Source: Tenrec ecaudatus | Taxonomy: Eukaryota; Chordata; Mammalia; Afrosoricida; Tenrecidae | DNA: 64,000 bases | NCBI RefSeq assembly: GCF_050624435.1 | Contig: NC_134538.1 | Span: 113,534,437-113,598,436, forward strand | Direction of reading: 5' to 3' | In this document: positions 45,676 to 56,892 of the stretch, piece after piece | How the letters are laid out: each line of letters starts with the position of its first letter | Position numbering within the stretch: position 1 is the first letter of the stretch | Program-made: the position numbers and the translations under genes | Notes under the pieces: generated by a model | Databases searched by the model: none | Told to the model about the DNA's origin: nothing | What the model saw: the letters and a program-made list of their open reading frames with translations, nothing else

Positions 45676-48122
45676 ATGCTGTTGCTTGGTGCAGTCAGGT
45701 CCATCTGGACTCATAGCGATGATGTACAAAGGAAGGAAAAGCTATCCAGTCCTATGCTATCTTTACAATTGTTCTGTCTGAGCCCAGTTACAGCCACTGT
45801 GTCAACCTGTCCTGTTGAGAGTCTTCTTCTTCCCGGATCCTCTAATTTACCAAACATGAATCTTTTCCAGAGACCAGGGTCTTGGTCCAAACATTCCCAA
45901 AGTATGTGAAACATGTCCAAAGCATGTAAAATAAGATCTCCCAATCCTCACTTTTAAGGGCATTCTGGCTGTACTTCTTCCAACACAAATTTATTGGTCC
46001 TCTGGCAGAACCATGGCACGTCCAGTAGTCTTTGCCAACACCATAATTCTAATGTGTCCGTTCCTCTTTCATCTTCCTCATACATTGTCCAGCTTGCACA
46101 TGTAAGTGAGGTGATGGGAAATACTAGGGCTTTGTCCCCATACATCTTTGTTCTCAGTGACATTTTGGTCTGTATGATTTCAAAGAGGACTTATGATGTT
46201 TTGTCCAATAAAATGTGTCTTTTGACTTCTTGATTGCTGCATCTACAAACATTGATTAATGCTCCAAGTGAAATGAAATTCTGGAAAATTCAATATTTTC
46301 TCCATTTACCATGATTTTATCTGTTGGACCAGTTGTGAGGATTTCGGGGTCCTTTCCATTGAGTTGCTGTCTCTACTCACTCCCTACTTGATTTTCATCA
46401 GCAACTTCTTCAAGTCCTCCACATTTTCATCAAGCAAGACTGGGTCATCAGAATATCAAAGGCTATTAATAAGCCTTATTTCATTACTGACATCAGATTC
46501 TTCTTCATAAAACCCAGCTTCTTGCGTTATTTGCTCAGAATGCAGATTAAATAACGGTGGTGAAAGGATAGAATGCTGACATGCCCTTTCCCTGATTTTC
46601 AGTTCTGTAGCATTCCCCTTTTGTTTGTTTGAACAATTGCCTGTTGGTCATTTACATGTTGCATGTGAACAAGATAAAATGGTCTGGAATTCCTACTTCT
46701 TATTATTCCCCATAGTTCATTGTGAATGCCTTGGGATAGTCAGTATAACACTAGTAAACATCTTTCTGGTAATCTTTGCTTTCAGCCAAGATCAATTTGA
46801 TGTCTCGTGTTCCATTTTCCCTTCTGAATCAGACTTCAACTCCTAGCAGCTCTTTGTCAATGTTCTGCTGAAAAATGTTTTCTTCAGCATAATTTCACTT
46901 TTCTGTAGTATTAGTGATACCAAGCATTTCCCCATTCTGTTGGATCACCTTTCTTTGGATCCACATATTGGAACCTTTTACGCTTGTCTTCCAAATTTAT
47001 TGGTATAGGCGATTGAGTACTTCCAGAGCTTCATTATCTTGTTGAAACATTTCAATTAGTGATCTGTCCATTCCTGGAGCCTTGTTTTGATAGTGCCTTC
47101 AACAAAGTTTGCGATGCTTCCTCCCAGAGCATCAGTTCTTGATCAGAGGCTACCTCTTAAATTGTATGAATGCTAACCAATTACTTTTGACTCAGTGACT
47201 CTGTGTATGATTTCCATTGGATGCTCTTTGCGTTGTTCAACATTTTGCCCATGAAAATGTTTCATATTGCAATTTCTGGTGAACATTTTTTCTTCAGTTC
47301 TTTCAGCTCCAGGTCTTTGCACATTTCATAATTCTACTTTGTCTTTTCGAGCTGCTTGTTTGTCTGTTTTCTGTTGGTTCGTCTGCTCCGTCCTGAGTTC
47401 CAGGGACTTTTCTGGCATTCACATTGGTCTTTCCTCTTTTTAGCCTTGTAATTATCTTCTGCTGTCTTCATACAGGATGCCCTGATGTCCTCCCACATTG
47501 AAACCAAGCTCACCGCTACAGGCCATTTTGCATTTTCAGTAACCTTCACCAGTTCTTCAGTTATTAGTATTCAATGTACCAATCTTTTGAGATACTCTCT
47601 AAATTTCATTGGGATATACTCTGGGGTGTACGTTGGCTCTCATGGACTTCAGTGTAAGCTTTTTTTTAACTTAAATCTGAATTTAGATATTTTTTATTTG
47701 ATGATATGTTTCATAGGTACATGAATGTGTTTTGACTGACGAGATTAAGGTTCGACAGTCTTCTTGTAGATGTAGTCATTTGATTTCCACATGGCAAATG
47801 GGCATGTACATTCTCCATTTATGTTGCTGAAAAGGTCTTTGCAAAAGACCATTTTGAAAAGCCATTGGTCTTGCAAAATTCTTTCATGCAATTTCCAGTT
47901 TTGTTTCTATCACCAAGACCATATTTCCTGTCCACTGTTTATTCATCTTTGCTTCCAACTGTCCTATTTTGATTGTCAGTAATTATCTATCTATTGTGAT
48001 TACATGTTTGATAAATTTCAGATGGAAGAAATGTGTTAAATTTTCCATTTCTTTTATTACTAGCTTTAGTGGTTGGTGAATTAATTTTAATATAGTTGTG
48101 AACTACAAGGAAGTTGGAATTG
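45676..48122 (-). mobile_element. RTE LINE, longest copy, endonuclease end through 3' terminus
   Basis: About 2.45 kb on the minus strand. From the right it covers the endonuclease C-terminal region (48122 to about 47750), the linker (with WEDIRASCMKTAEDNYK near 47450), the RT domain (RT box reads YSDD at 46444-46455) and the C-terminal ELWCWQRLLDVPW at about 46060. The 3' region follows to about 45676. RTE proteins act in cis by target-primed reverse transcription. Many frameshifts and stops mean this copy is dead. The 5' UTR and endonuclease N-terminus are missing. Confidence 0.85.
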
Positions 48123-48494
48123 AATACTCAAATACTCAAAGGACATTTCACTCTATAAGCCAGTCTCTTCCTTGAAAGCATTCAGCTTTATTCCAACAAC
48201 TGGGAAGCTTGCTGCTCTGCCTAGTGGGCTCTCATGCCCACAGGGCTCCTTCGGGCTTCTGCTGCTACCACTTCTGCACGCAGCAGATCCTTGTGAACAT
48301 GGCTCTGGTTCTGTTAGTCTTGAGATTCTCTCGCCAGCTCCTGAGGTGCTTTCTGTCTGCCCACAGGAATGGCAATATCAACTGGCCCCTGAGTTTGAGT
48401 CCTCTACACTTGATTTCCATGTTACTCTCATGGGGAGAGTTACAAAGCCTCTGGACGGAGGAACCAGACCAAGTAACTTTTCGCACTTTCACCT
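48123..48494. other. Unassigned sequence with overlapping open frames
   Basis: Two overlapping plus-strand frames (from 48172 and 48209) reach about 110 codons, with no recognised domain. The block is less AT-rich than its flanks and ends in SINE tail sequence, suggesting an unrecognised repeat. Confidence 0.35.
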
Positions 48495-48560
48495 GTTCTG
48501 CTCGGCACATATGGGCTCACCATGAGTCCCAATAAACTTGATGGCAACCAACAGCTGCAG
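48495..48560 (+). mobile_element. AfroSINE/RTE-type 3' tail
   Basis: 'atgggctcaccatgagtccc' then 'aataaacttgatggcaacc' matches the tail shared by AfroSINE and RTE. The body is not recognisable. Confidence 0.5.
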
Positions 48561-48998
48561 CATATACTCATACCTGTGTGTATGTGTGTTTTCATACACA
48601 GTGAAACTTTTAACATCTGGAAGTCATTAGGACTCTCTGGTCTTTCCTGGTCTAGAAAACTTTCTGTCTTTGATAGTACAGTCTTACCACCTTTCTATTA
48701 TACTCTTTCAGTGCACAATATTTTAATTTTTCTTCTTTGATAGTTTTCTGATTTCCAAAGTTTTCACCTTTTGCGGGTTTTACTGCCACTATAAAAAAAA
48801 AAACCTAGAATTAGAAAACCAAAAAGAACATGCTCAATATATCTTAAACTGAAAGAACTCAACATGAAATCCAAGCCTCAAGTGGCATATTGGAAGATTC
48901 TATGGGCAAAATATTGAATGCCCCAGGAAACCTCCAAATGGGACACCCAGAATATGCAGTCACTGTACCAACTTCAGGCGGGAGTTTATGAGCAAGAA

Positions 48999-49121
48999 CA
49001 AACACCAGATAAACTCGCATATAAACTGAGCTTTTCAGCACATTTTTCATGCAGTTTTTGTGGTAAAATTAGGTGCCTCGGCTGATATTCGGGTTGGCTT
49101 ATACTCGAGTATATATGGTAG
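48999..49121. mobile_element. Short MITE inside RTE
   Basis: About 120 bp. Left end 'ataaactcgcatataaact', right end 'ggcttatactcgagtatata', roughly inverted to each other. The flanking RTE is continuous when it is removed. The 'tatactcgagtatat' core is itself palindromic. Superfamily and exact target duplication undetermined. Confidence 0.6.
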
Positions 49122-50429
49122 TACTAGAGAAAGAAGCTCAAACTGCACTGAAAGCATTGGCCAAAACAAGGCTTCAGGAATCGATGGAATAGTAATTGAA
49201 ATGTTTCAACTAATTGATGAAGCCCTGGAAGCCATAACTTGTCTATGCCAGGGAATTTGGAAGACAGATACTTGGCCAGCTGACTGGAAGGGATACATAT
49301 TGTACCCATTCCAAAGAAATGTGACCCCACACCAGAATGCTTAAATTATAGTACAATATCATGGATATCATATGCAAGTACAATTTTGCTCAAGATCGTG
49401 CAACAATAGTTACTGCAGTACATGGGCAGGGGGCAGCCAGAGGGGCAGGCTGGATTCAGAAGAGGACTTGGAACAAAGGATATTATTGCTGTGGCTCAGG
49501 TGGATCTTGGCTGAATGCAGAGGATACAGGCTGAATGCAGATGTTTCCTTGTTTTATTGACTATGGAATGGAATTAGAGAGTGTGGATCATAAATAATTA
49601 TGGATAACCTTGAGAAAAATTAGAATTCCAGAACACTTTGTTATGTTCATGCTACATTTCCACATGGATTAAGAGGCATTTTATAAACAGAAGAAGAGAA
49701 TATTCCATGGTGTACAATGAGGAAAGATGTGCATCAGGGTTGTCTCTTTCATCATACTTATTCAATCTGGATGTTGAGCAAATAACCGGTAAAGCTGGAT
49801 TACATAAAGAGAATGTGGCATCAAGCTTGGAGAAAGCCTTATCAGCAAACTGCAGTATGTGGGTGTCACAGCCTTGCTTGCTGGACGTGAGGAGGACTCG
49901 GAGCACTTGCTGATGAGGACCGATGATTGCCGCTTTCCGCATGGATTACCACTGAAGACCAAATCCTCACAACAGGACCAACAGGCAACCTGGTGATACA
50001 TGGAGGAAAGGGTGACGTTGTCAAGGATTTGTCTTGCTTGATCCACAATCCATGCTCATGGAAGTCAAGAGAACAAAGAAGGGCTGCATTGAGTAACTCT
50101 ACTGCACATGACCTCGTGAAAACATTCACCAACAAGGATGTGACTTTGAGCACTCAGGAGTTCCTGCCCCAAACCAGGGCATTACCATTGCCTCATAGTC
50201 ATGTGAACGTTGGACACTGAATAAGGAAGACTGTAGAAGAACTGATGCATTTGGATCCACCCCCTCCACTCCCATTAGCCTGACTCTTACAAGGAAGCCA
50301 AGATTTCTAGTTAAGATAAGTAAGTTCTTATTAAAAAACAAATATGAAAGCCCACATGGAAGAAGCACACCAGCCAGTGTGATCACGAGGTGCCAAAGGG
50401 ACCAGGTATAAGGCATCATGCAAAAAAAA

Positions 50430-50520
50430 GATATATGTATGTGTATGTATATATATATGTGTGTGTGTGTATGTATGTGTATATGTATATGTATGTATAT
50501 GTGTGTATATATATATATAC
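50430..50520. repeat. (TATG/TG/TA) compound microsatellite
   Basis: Interrupted runs of tatg, tg and ta within the L1 3' UTR. Confidence 0.95.
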
Positions 50521-50984
50521 CATATTGAATGAAGGGGAAGTGCAGAGTGGAGACCCAAGGCCCAAGTGTCGGCCAATGGAGATCCCCTCATAGAGGGGTT
50601 TAGGAGAGGAGATGGGTCAGTCAGGGTGCGAGGTAGTACCGATGAAGAGCACAGCTTTCCCCCAGATCCTGGATGCTTCCTTCTCCCAACTACCATGATC
50701 CGAATTCTATCTTGCAGGGCTGGATAGGGCAGAGGTTGTACACTGGTACATATGGGGGCTGGAGGCACAGGGAATCCAGGGTGGATGATACCTTCAGGAC
50801 CAAGGGTGTGAGGGGCGATGCTGGGAGAGTGGAGGGTGAGTGGGTTGGAAAGGGGGAACTGATTACAAGAATCCACATGTGACCTTCTCCCTGGGAGATG
50901 GACGGCAGAGAAGGGGGGGAAGGGAGACTCCGGATAGGGCAAGATATGACAAAATAACGATGTATAAATTACCAAGGGCACATG

Positions 50985-51020
50985 AGGGAGGGGGGAGCGG
51001 GGAGGGAGGGGGAAAAAAAG
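50985..51020 (+). repeat. G-rich polypurine tract of the L1 3' UTR
   Basis: At least four runs of three or more G ('gagggaggggggagcgggg', then 'agggaggggga') just upstream of the L1 terminal region. The same position in copies at 14575, 42120 and 56940 is also G-rich. A quadruplex is possible on the sense strand, as reported for other mammalian L1 3' UTRs. Confidence 0.8.
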
Positions 51021-51592
51021 AGGACCTGATGCAAAGGGCTTAAGTGGAGAGCAAATGCTTTGAGAATGATTGGGGCAAGGAATGTGCGGATGTGTTTTAT
51101 ACAATTGATGTATGTATATGTATGGATTTTGATAAGAGTTGTATGAGCCCCTAATAAAATGTTTAAAAAAGAAAAAAAAAGAAATAATGTTTTTATCGAC
51201 AATATTTGTCATTGTCACCAGACATCTAATATCAATATTTGTTGGCCTTTGTATTTGATGCTGGAAAAGACTGATGAAAATACTTTGGACTGCTTAAAGG
51301 ACAAGCAATCTCTCTTGGGAGAAGTACGGCTAGAGTGCTCTTAGAGAAGACTGTTTTATGAGCGTTAGATATGTTGGCAAGGAAGACAAGTCCTGATGGG
51401 GGAAAATGATGCTTGGTGAAGCAGAAGGGCACAGAAAAAGAAAAAGATTACATAGAAGGTTCAGCAGTGGACTCAACCATAAGAACAATTGTGAGGATCA
51501 TGCAGGACTGGGCTGTTATTTTCTGTTGTGTACAAGGTCACCATGGGTTGGCACTGGCTTGATAACACATAACAATAACAATAAAAGCACAT

Positions 51593-51625
51593 ATATATGT
51601 ATGTGTGTATATATATATATATATG
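51593..51625. repeat. (TA/TG)n microsatellite
   Basis: Alternating purine-pyrimidine tract following the RTE 3' end, possibly derived from the LINE's simple-sequence tail. Confidence 0.9.
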
Positions 51626-51629
51626 CAAG

Positions 51630-51785
51630 GCGTGCCATAGAGGATGATATGTCAGGCTACTAACATCAAGGGCAGTAGTTCAACTCTACCAGTTACCCCA
51701 AAGATAAGGCTATATTCTCTGATAAAGGTTTATAGCCTCAGAGACCAGTTCTACTCTTATATGTATGTGTTTTCAAGTTGATATT
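51630..51785 (+). mobile_element. AfroSINE, diverged
   Basis: 'tgatatgtcaggctactaac', 'ggcagtagttcaactctacc' and 'tagcctcagagaccagttc' match the SINE head and body. Confidence 0.6.
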
Positions 51786-52520
51786 AAAGAAAAAAGGGTT
51801 GTAATCATTTGTAAAATAAAATGTTCTTCATTTCCATGCAAAGAAATATCACTCTTAATAAAAAAGCAGCACATTTCACATTTTGTACATATTGATTTCT
51901 TTGTCTAGAAGATAGGAGGCTCAGCCTGAATAATTTCCAGCCCCATCACACTGCCCCTCTATGAAGATGATGCTCTGTCCCAACCAAGTCTCAAATGTTG
52001 CAATGTTTCTCAAGCACATTGAAGATAATTAGAGAAATATGTATATTTATATCACTAAAGTTGATCTTTTCTACTGTGTCTCATGATTCAGAGTCACAAT
52101 ATGAGATGTGTGCCTGAACTTTAGGAATTTTAACTCTGATATACAATGTTCTCCCTGAAATTAGGAGGAAATCTCTAATTTCTACCCATGGCACTAGTTT
52201 CTACAACTGAATAACATTCCATCGTTTATAGATGCAACTACGTGAACTTTCTGGGGTAAAATTTATTACATAACTGAAATTAGTGAATATAGAAACAACA
52301 ATCATTGTTATCTGATTTTAATTGTTTTCTTTGTCTTTGGTAGAAATATATCTTACTTTGGATTATAAATTAAAATATGAGTATGCTAGGTATGATCAGA
52401 ACTTAAAGTGTAAAGATTAACAACAGAAATAACTTCCTTATTTTTAAGTAAACTAAGTAAAATATAGTAGAGAATTGACTGCCTTATGACTATAGTTTAG
52501 AATATAGGGTTTTAGTAGAG
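51786..52520. other. Unassigned AT-rich sequence
   Basis: No gene or repeat recognised. Confidence 0.4.
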
Positions 52521-52682
52521 GGTTCCCCCAACTCTCATTATCCTATCTCTTACAAGGAAGTCAAGATTTCCAGCTAAGATAAATAAGTTTTCATTAAAAA
52601 ACAAAGTTTGAAATAATGTTTTTTTATTGACAGCATTTGCCATTGTTATCAAACATCTAGTATCAATACAGGCTGGCCTTAA
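52521..52682. repeat. Unassigned short repeat (copy B)
   Basis: About 160 bp aligning end to end with both halves of copy A, including 'cttacaaggaagtcaagatt' and 'gacagcatttgccattg'. This gives the uninterrupted form of the repeat. No recognised family. Confidence 0.65.
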
Positions 52683-52762
52683 TTTGAAGCTCACAGTGTC
52701 TTATATAGTATGGACTATTAGGATCGTAGGATAAGGAAAGAGAAGGAAGAGATGGACTATGG

Positions 52763-53252
52763 CGTGGCAATTACATAAGCTAGGGTCAATTTGAGGAGTC
52801 AGAGTCAAGGAGTGGAATCTAGCCTATCAATCAGGTCATAGCTTGATGACCTCATTTGGAGGCACTACGGAGATAACACTGGAGGCAGGACACAGGCTCC
52901 CTCCCTGGGAGACATTTCAGCTGACAAGACACATGGAGCGACACGAGTGCTCTGAGCTGGAGGAGCCACGTGGAGAGACCTGCCAGCTCTGCGATACTTA
53001 CAACACCACTGGATCCACAAGACTTTCCACTCACTGTCCTGTGATTGTCCTGCATTCAGCATCAATGCATGTATTTCGTGAGTCTGAAGAGGACTTTATA
53101 GATTGGTATCAGACATATGCGCTAATATTGGATATATGGACTTGATTAGGACTGGGTTGGGATGTTTTCTTAATGTACAATTACTCTTTATATAAAACTG
53201 TTATACACGAGTGTCTATGAATTTGTTTCTCTAGTCTACCCAGACTAACACA
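52763..53252 (+). mobile_element. ERVL-like solo LTR with 5-bp target duplication
   Basis: 490 bp, starting 'cgtggcaattacataagc' (TG start changed to CG) and ending 'cagactaacaca'. Identical 5-bp duplications tatgg at 52758-52762 and 53253-53257. No retroviral genes flank it, so it is a solo LTR left by recombination. Five-bp duplications fit class III (ERVL) elements. Confidence 0.8.
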
Positions 53253-53257
53253 TATGG

Positions 53258-53709
53258 ATTGTTTAGTAGAAAGAGGAAAAGATTACAAGAAAATTATATA
53301 TTTTATGATACAAAATACAAAATAATAAATATAACTTATTACTGACTAATTTTGCTTACCTTCACATGGTATTCAAAAATATTGTGGACAAATGAAAAGA
53401 TATGAAAAGTTTTCCACAAATTTTTTGAAGCCGCTTCCTATTTTCTTCATTCAATCCTAAGTAAATTCACGCACTAAGAGAATACACCAGCGATTTCTAT
53501 TATGTGACACACTGATGAATAGTGTGCTAAACCAAACCATCTACTTCAGTGCAATTAAGTCATCAGGAATATGTGTTATAGCAAAGGTAGTTATGGACAT
53601 TTTATTGTGAAAGTATCCAGCTATACTGTGTTTTTAATTGACTTAATCCATAAGGACCCCTTAGTCACTTGTCAAAAATGTCTCAAAACACTTCCATTAA
53701 ATCAATGCC
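53258..53709. other. Unassigned AT-rich sequence
   Basis: No gene or repeat recognised. Confidence 0.4.
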
Positions 53710-53880
53710 ACCTTAATAGTGACCCTTTCAGACACAGGATAAACCACCCCTGTGCGTTTCTGAGACTAGACTCTTCAGTGGACAGAAAACTTCCCCTTCC
53801 CCCGTGGAGTGGTTGGCAGTTTCTAACTACTGGAGTCTTGGTAGTGGCCCAAAGCAAAACCACTATGCCAACAAGACTCC
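53710..53880 (-). mobile_element. AfroSINE, antisense
   Basis: 'gtgaccctttcagacacagg', 'gcgtttctgagactagac', 'cgtggagtggttggcagtt' and head 'actatgccaacaagactcc'. Confidence 0.75.
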
Positions 53881-54584
53881 TGTCATAACTTTAGGGAAAC
53901 AGAAAAGAAAAATAAATTGAAACCTATCATTATATTAGTCACCTCAATATTATATTTGTTCCTCCCTCTGGCTTTCTATGAAATTATCTTAAAATTTAAC
54001 TTTTTAATTTTGTAGAATTATACTGTTTTATAGTATATATACATAAATAGTTCACGGCACAAAAAAATGGGCAAGTATAATCTTACTATTGAATGAAAAC
54101 AATAATCTATCAAAATCAGATTCCAAAAATGAATTCTCTTATCTATTTTTGGTCCTGAAGCCCTTTTATTTTCTTTATAAGTAGAATTCAGATTTTAACA
54201 AATATTAAATTATCGGTATAGGTCAGATTAGCTTTTCTCTATATCACAATAGGATAAAGTTAATACATTTGAGATCAGGTAGAAAAGAATATGAACATTT
54301 TTATTTAGAGATTGATTTTTCCTCACTTCCAAATTGAAATTTTTATTTTATTTTGATGTTTTATTTAATAAAAGTTGATACTTCATAGCTGCATTATCAT
54401 TGTTTTGGATATTTTTGAGAAATGTTTCTATTCACCATATTTTCAGTTGTTAATCATTATTTTCTCTATCCTGTAAATTATCTTTTATTTTTTGACCTCT
54501 TTCTTGCAATTTATTGAGTCCATTTGTTACTTTGTAGACACTTAAAGAATCATGAGATTGACAAATTGTTTCAAATCATCATTT
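53881..54584. other. Unassigned, very AT-rich sequence
   Basis: No gene or repeat recognised. Many ATTTA motifs. Confidence 0.4.
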
Positions 54585-54589
54585 GCCTA

Positions 54590-55157
54590 TGTGTTAGACA
54601 GGGTTCTCTAGAGAAAGAAAACCAGAATGCTAATAATTTTATATATATTTATACAGCTCGATAGATATATAACATAAGAAATAAACAGTGAATTAAATTA
54701 TGTAGCAATACAAATGGCTCGAAGCAACTCACTCCCATGAGACAGTTGTGAGACACTGGCAGTCCTTCAAGACTTGAGGGCTGCCTGGTAGTCCTCTGTA
54801 GAGCAATTCAGGCTCTCCGGGCACAGGCAGCAAACAGCAAGGCAGGTCACCAACAGTCAGCCAGATAACAGAGTCCGACAGTCCGCAGCTCAAGAGATGT
54901 AAATTCCAATGGTGTGGCGAAGCAGGTCTTGAAGGAACCTCAAATTACAGCAACACAGTCCACGGATTAGGTGTCCCACAAGTAATGTAGCTTGCAAATT
55001 GAGGCACAGAATAAGCAAGGCAGCCACACTCTGGTCTGGTGATCAAAGAACAAGAGACAAGAAAGGCAAAGCTCACTGAGCCATGTATCTCTCCGCCCTT
55101 CAATTAATCCACATGTGTTCATTGGCCATGTTGGCACAATAAACGTTAACTATCTCA
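54590..55157 (-). mobile_element. ERVL-like solo LTR, antisense, with perfect 5-bp target duplication
   Basis: 568 bp with TG...CA termini ('tgtgttagacagggttctct' at the left edge, 'aacgttaactatctca' at the right). Perfect duplications gccta lie at 54585-54589 and 55158-55162. Inverse orientation relative to the LTR at 52763, which shares the terminal motif. No internal retroviral genes. Confidence 0.9.
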
Positions 55158-55369
55158 GCCTATTTCAATGGTATAACTGATTTCCATCAAAATTCATATA
55201 ATTCTGCCATGTGGTAAGTAAAAAGTGTGGAATATAAATCGTAATTCTATCTTAAGTACAACCTTTGAAATTAATGGATAAATTTAAAAAATATAAGCCA
55301 TATATAGGAATACATTTTTATGTGCCACCTCCTGTTTTGCGTGTTTTTAAAAAAGGGCTCATAAAAGAA

Positions 55370-55760
55370 CTGTGACAAGCAGGCGATTGTGGAGATGTTG
55401 CCAAATGTGAGTTGAAAGAGAATTTGTAAAAGGAAATAAAACCAGTCATTTAGTGGTAAAGGTTAGATTCCTTAATGGGAGAGAAGAATGCTATTGATTG
55501 TCTGACAAGGAGGACAAGAAGTTGTTTTTCCCCTCTAATGATTGTGTGCTCTTGTCACCGTGGAGTGCCCGTAGCTTTGCGGGATTTTTCAGACAAGTGT
55601 GGGCTAAGCGGCAATCGCTCTGAAAGCAGCAGGCATTGCTCGTGTGAATTGTTATTTTATCGGCATAACGTGCAACGACGTGCTGTATGAACTCTTTCTG
55701 CACTCGTGCCGTCAGGGTTCTGCTGGCATGCCATTCGGAAGAAAGTGTAGAAAGCTTTCA
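55370..55760. other. Candidate conserved non-coding element, CpG-retaining
   Basis: A unique block with 13 CpG dinucleotides between 55559 and 55740, far above the AT-rich, CpG-poor surroundings. It has no SINE, LINE or LTR signature and no coding frame of note. A PBX/MEIS-like 'attgattgtctgaca' motif lies near 55492. Possible enhancer or recently methylation-free DNA. Function is inference. Confidence 0.45.
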
Positions 55761-56892
55761 CTTCGCTGAGAACAAAGCTGAAAAGAGATTTAGATGTAAA
55801 ATCATTTGTGGTATGCAGGGTGTGCCTCTGAGCTTAGCCCATCCCTGAAGGTCTTCACTCCTGTCCTGCATTCCTCATTAGGCCTTGGAGAAGGAAGCTG
55901 TTTATATCTTCCTACAGATTGCTTTGTTACATCTCACATCATTTCATTATTTAAGTGTATCTCTTCTTATGAATTGCTTGTTGCATTTCATACAGTTTCA
56001 TTATTTAATTTTATCTCTGCTCAATAACTGCACTGGATCTTTTATCCACACATGTGACTCAGACTATTGCTTTCAGAAAACTTTTCTTCTTGTGTTTGAA
56101 ATCTGATCATAAAATTTCTTAGAATGGAAACATTATTTGAGGATCATGCTAGAAATAAATGAGTGACAGGTTTTTGGGTTTTATTTTTAATAAGATAGAA
56201 TTATATTATTTAAAGAGTCTAAAAAATTTCTGACCCTGAGTTGAACCTAATGAGCAAACATTCTGAAAACATTCTTAAGGAGATTTTTTAAAATCCTCAT
56301 CAGACAATGCCTTAGGAAGAAATTTTAATTGAGATGTAAGGACTCTACACAAATTCTGACCTAATATTGTGACTAAATTAAAAATATATATAATGTGAAT
56401 TATAAATATAAATTAGAAATATAAATTTCATTTATTTTTTAGAAAATATAAGTTAATTTTTCAGGCTACAGAATTCTCTCTGCCTACTTTCCCCTTGCTC
56501 CTCTGACTTTTTTTAATCTCTTGACTTAGTTTATTATGCAGCTGAATATTTGACCCAATTTTGCTTTCTTGCTTTTTAAAAATTAAGCAGAAAATTAGTC
56601 TAATTATCTGCTATAAGCCTTTTATAGCTATAAGAAGAATAAACGAGTAAACCATATGTGATTAAATTTGAGAATCTTCAAAATTTCCCTGCATTTAGAA
56701 TACCTCTTTTCAGTTAAACGTCCGCTATCTTTTAAGATGGTTTCATCACAGAATGCCTACTTTTAAACTGTATCTATATTTGAGCTAGATCATTCATTTT
56801 GCCATTGAGTTAAGTGTTTCTCAAAAACTAACCCTTCAAGTCACTTCACAAGATCTGAGGGGCTTGGTTAAAAGTAGGACCACATTGGACCG
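55761..56892. other. Unassigned AT-rich sequence
   Basis: No gene or repeat. A short internal repetition is seen at 55930-56030 ('catttcattatttaa' and 'gtttcattatttaat'). Confidence 0.4.

Larger units (their letters stand above)
50350..51180 (+). mobile_element. L1 3'-UTR insertion, relatively young
   Basis: About 830 bp of L1 3' UTR: 'gcccacatggaagaagcac', 'gagtggagacccaagg'-type block, 'ggatgataccttcaggacc', 'aaattaccaagggcacatg', a G-rich purine tract (50985-51020), 'ctaataaaatg' and an A-rich tail. It splits an unassigned repeat, with only a 4-bp duplication (gaaa) evident. A TG/TA microsatellite lies at about 50430-50520. The antisense strand is open for 295 codons (50331-51218), the longest open frame in the window. 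Confidence 0.8.
50257..51252. repeat. Unassigned short repeat (copy A), split by an L1 insertion
   Basis: Two parts, about 50257-50349 and 51181-51252, align with one continuous block at 52521-52682 ('actcttacaaggaagccaag', 'aataatgtttttatcgac', 'catctaatatcaatatt'). It sits in an RTE copy between two 'atttg' motifs that may mark a target duplication. The family is not recognised; the size fits a MITE. Confidence 0.6.
48810..51592 (+). mobile_element. RTE LINE hosting three nested insertions
   Basis: RTE sequence begins at 'ctagaattagaaaacc' and has 'cttaaactgaaagaactc', then RT ('SGIDGIVIEMFQ' near 49180; 'FNLDVEQI' near 49770). The YADD region near 49853 is degraded to YVGV. It continues to 'gaagaactgatgcatttgg' (50255), resumes at about 51253, and ends at 'taacacataacaataac'. 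Removing the inserts at about 48999-49121 and 50257-51252 restores collinearity with other RTE copies. Confidence 0.85.

Noticed and set aside
50331-51218. 295-codon minus-strand frame as a new gene
   Set aside because: Lies antisense to an L1 3' UTR and includes microsatellite-derived HTHTYT repeats; kept only as a finding to test.
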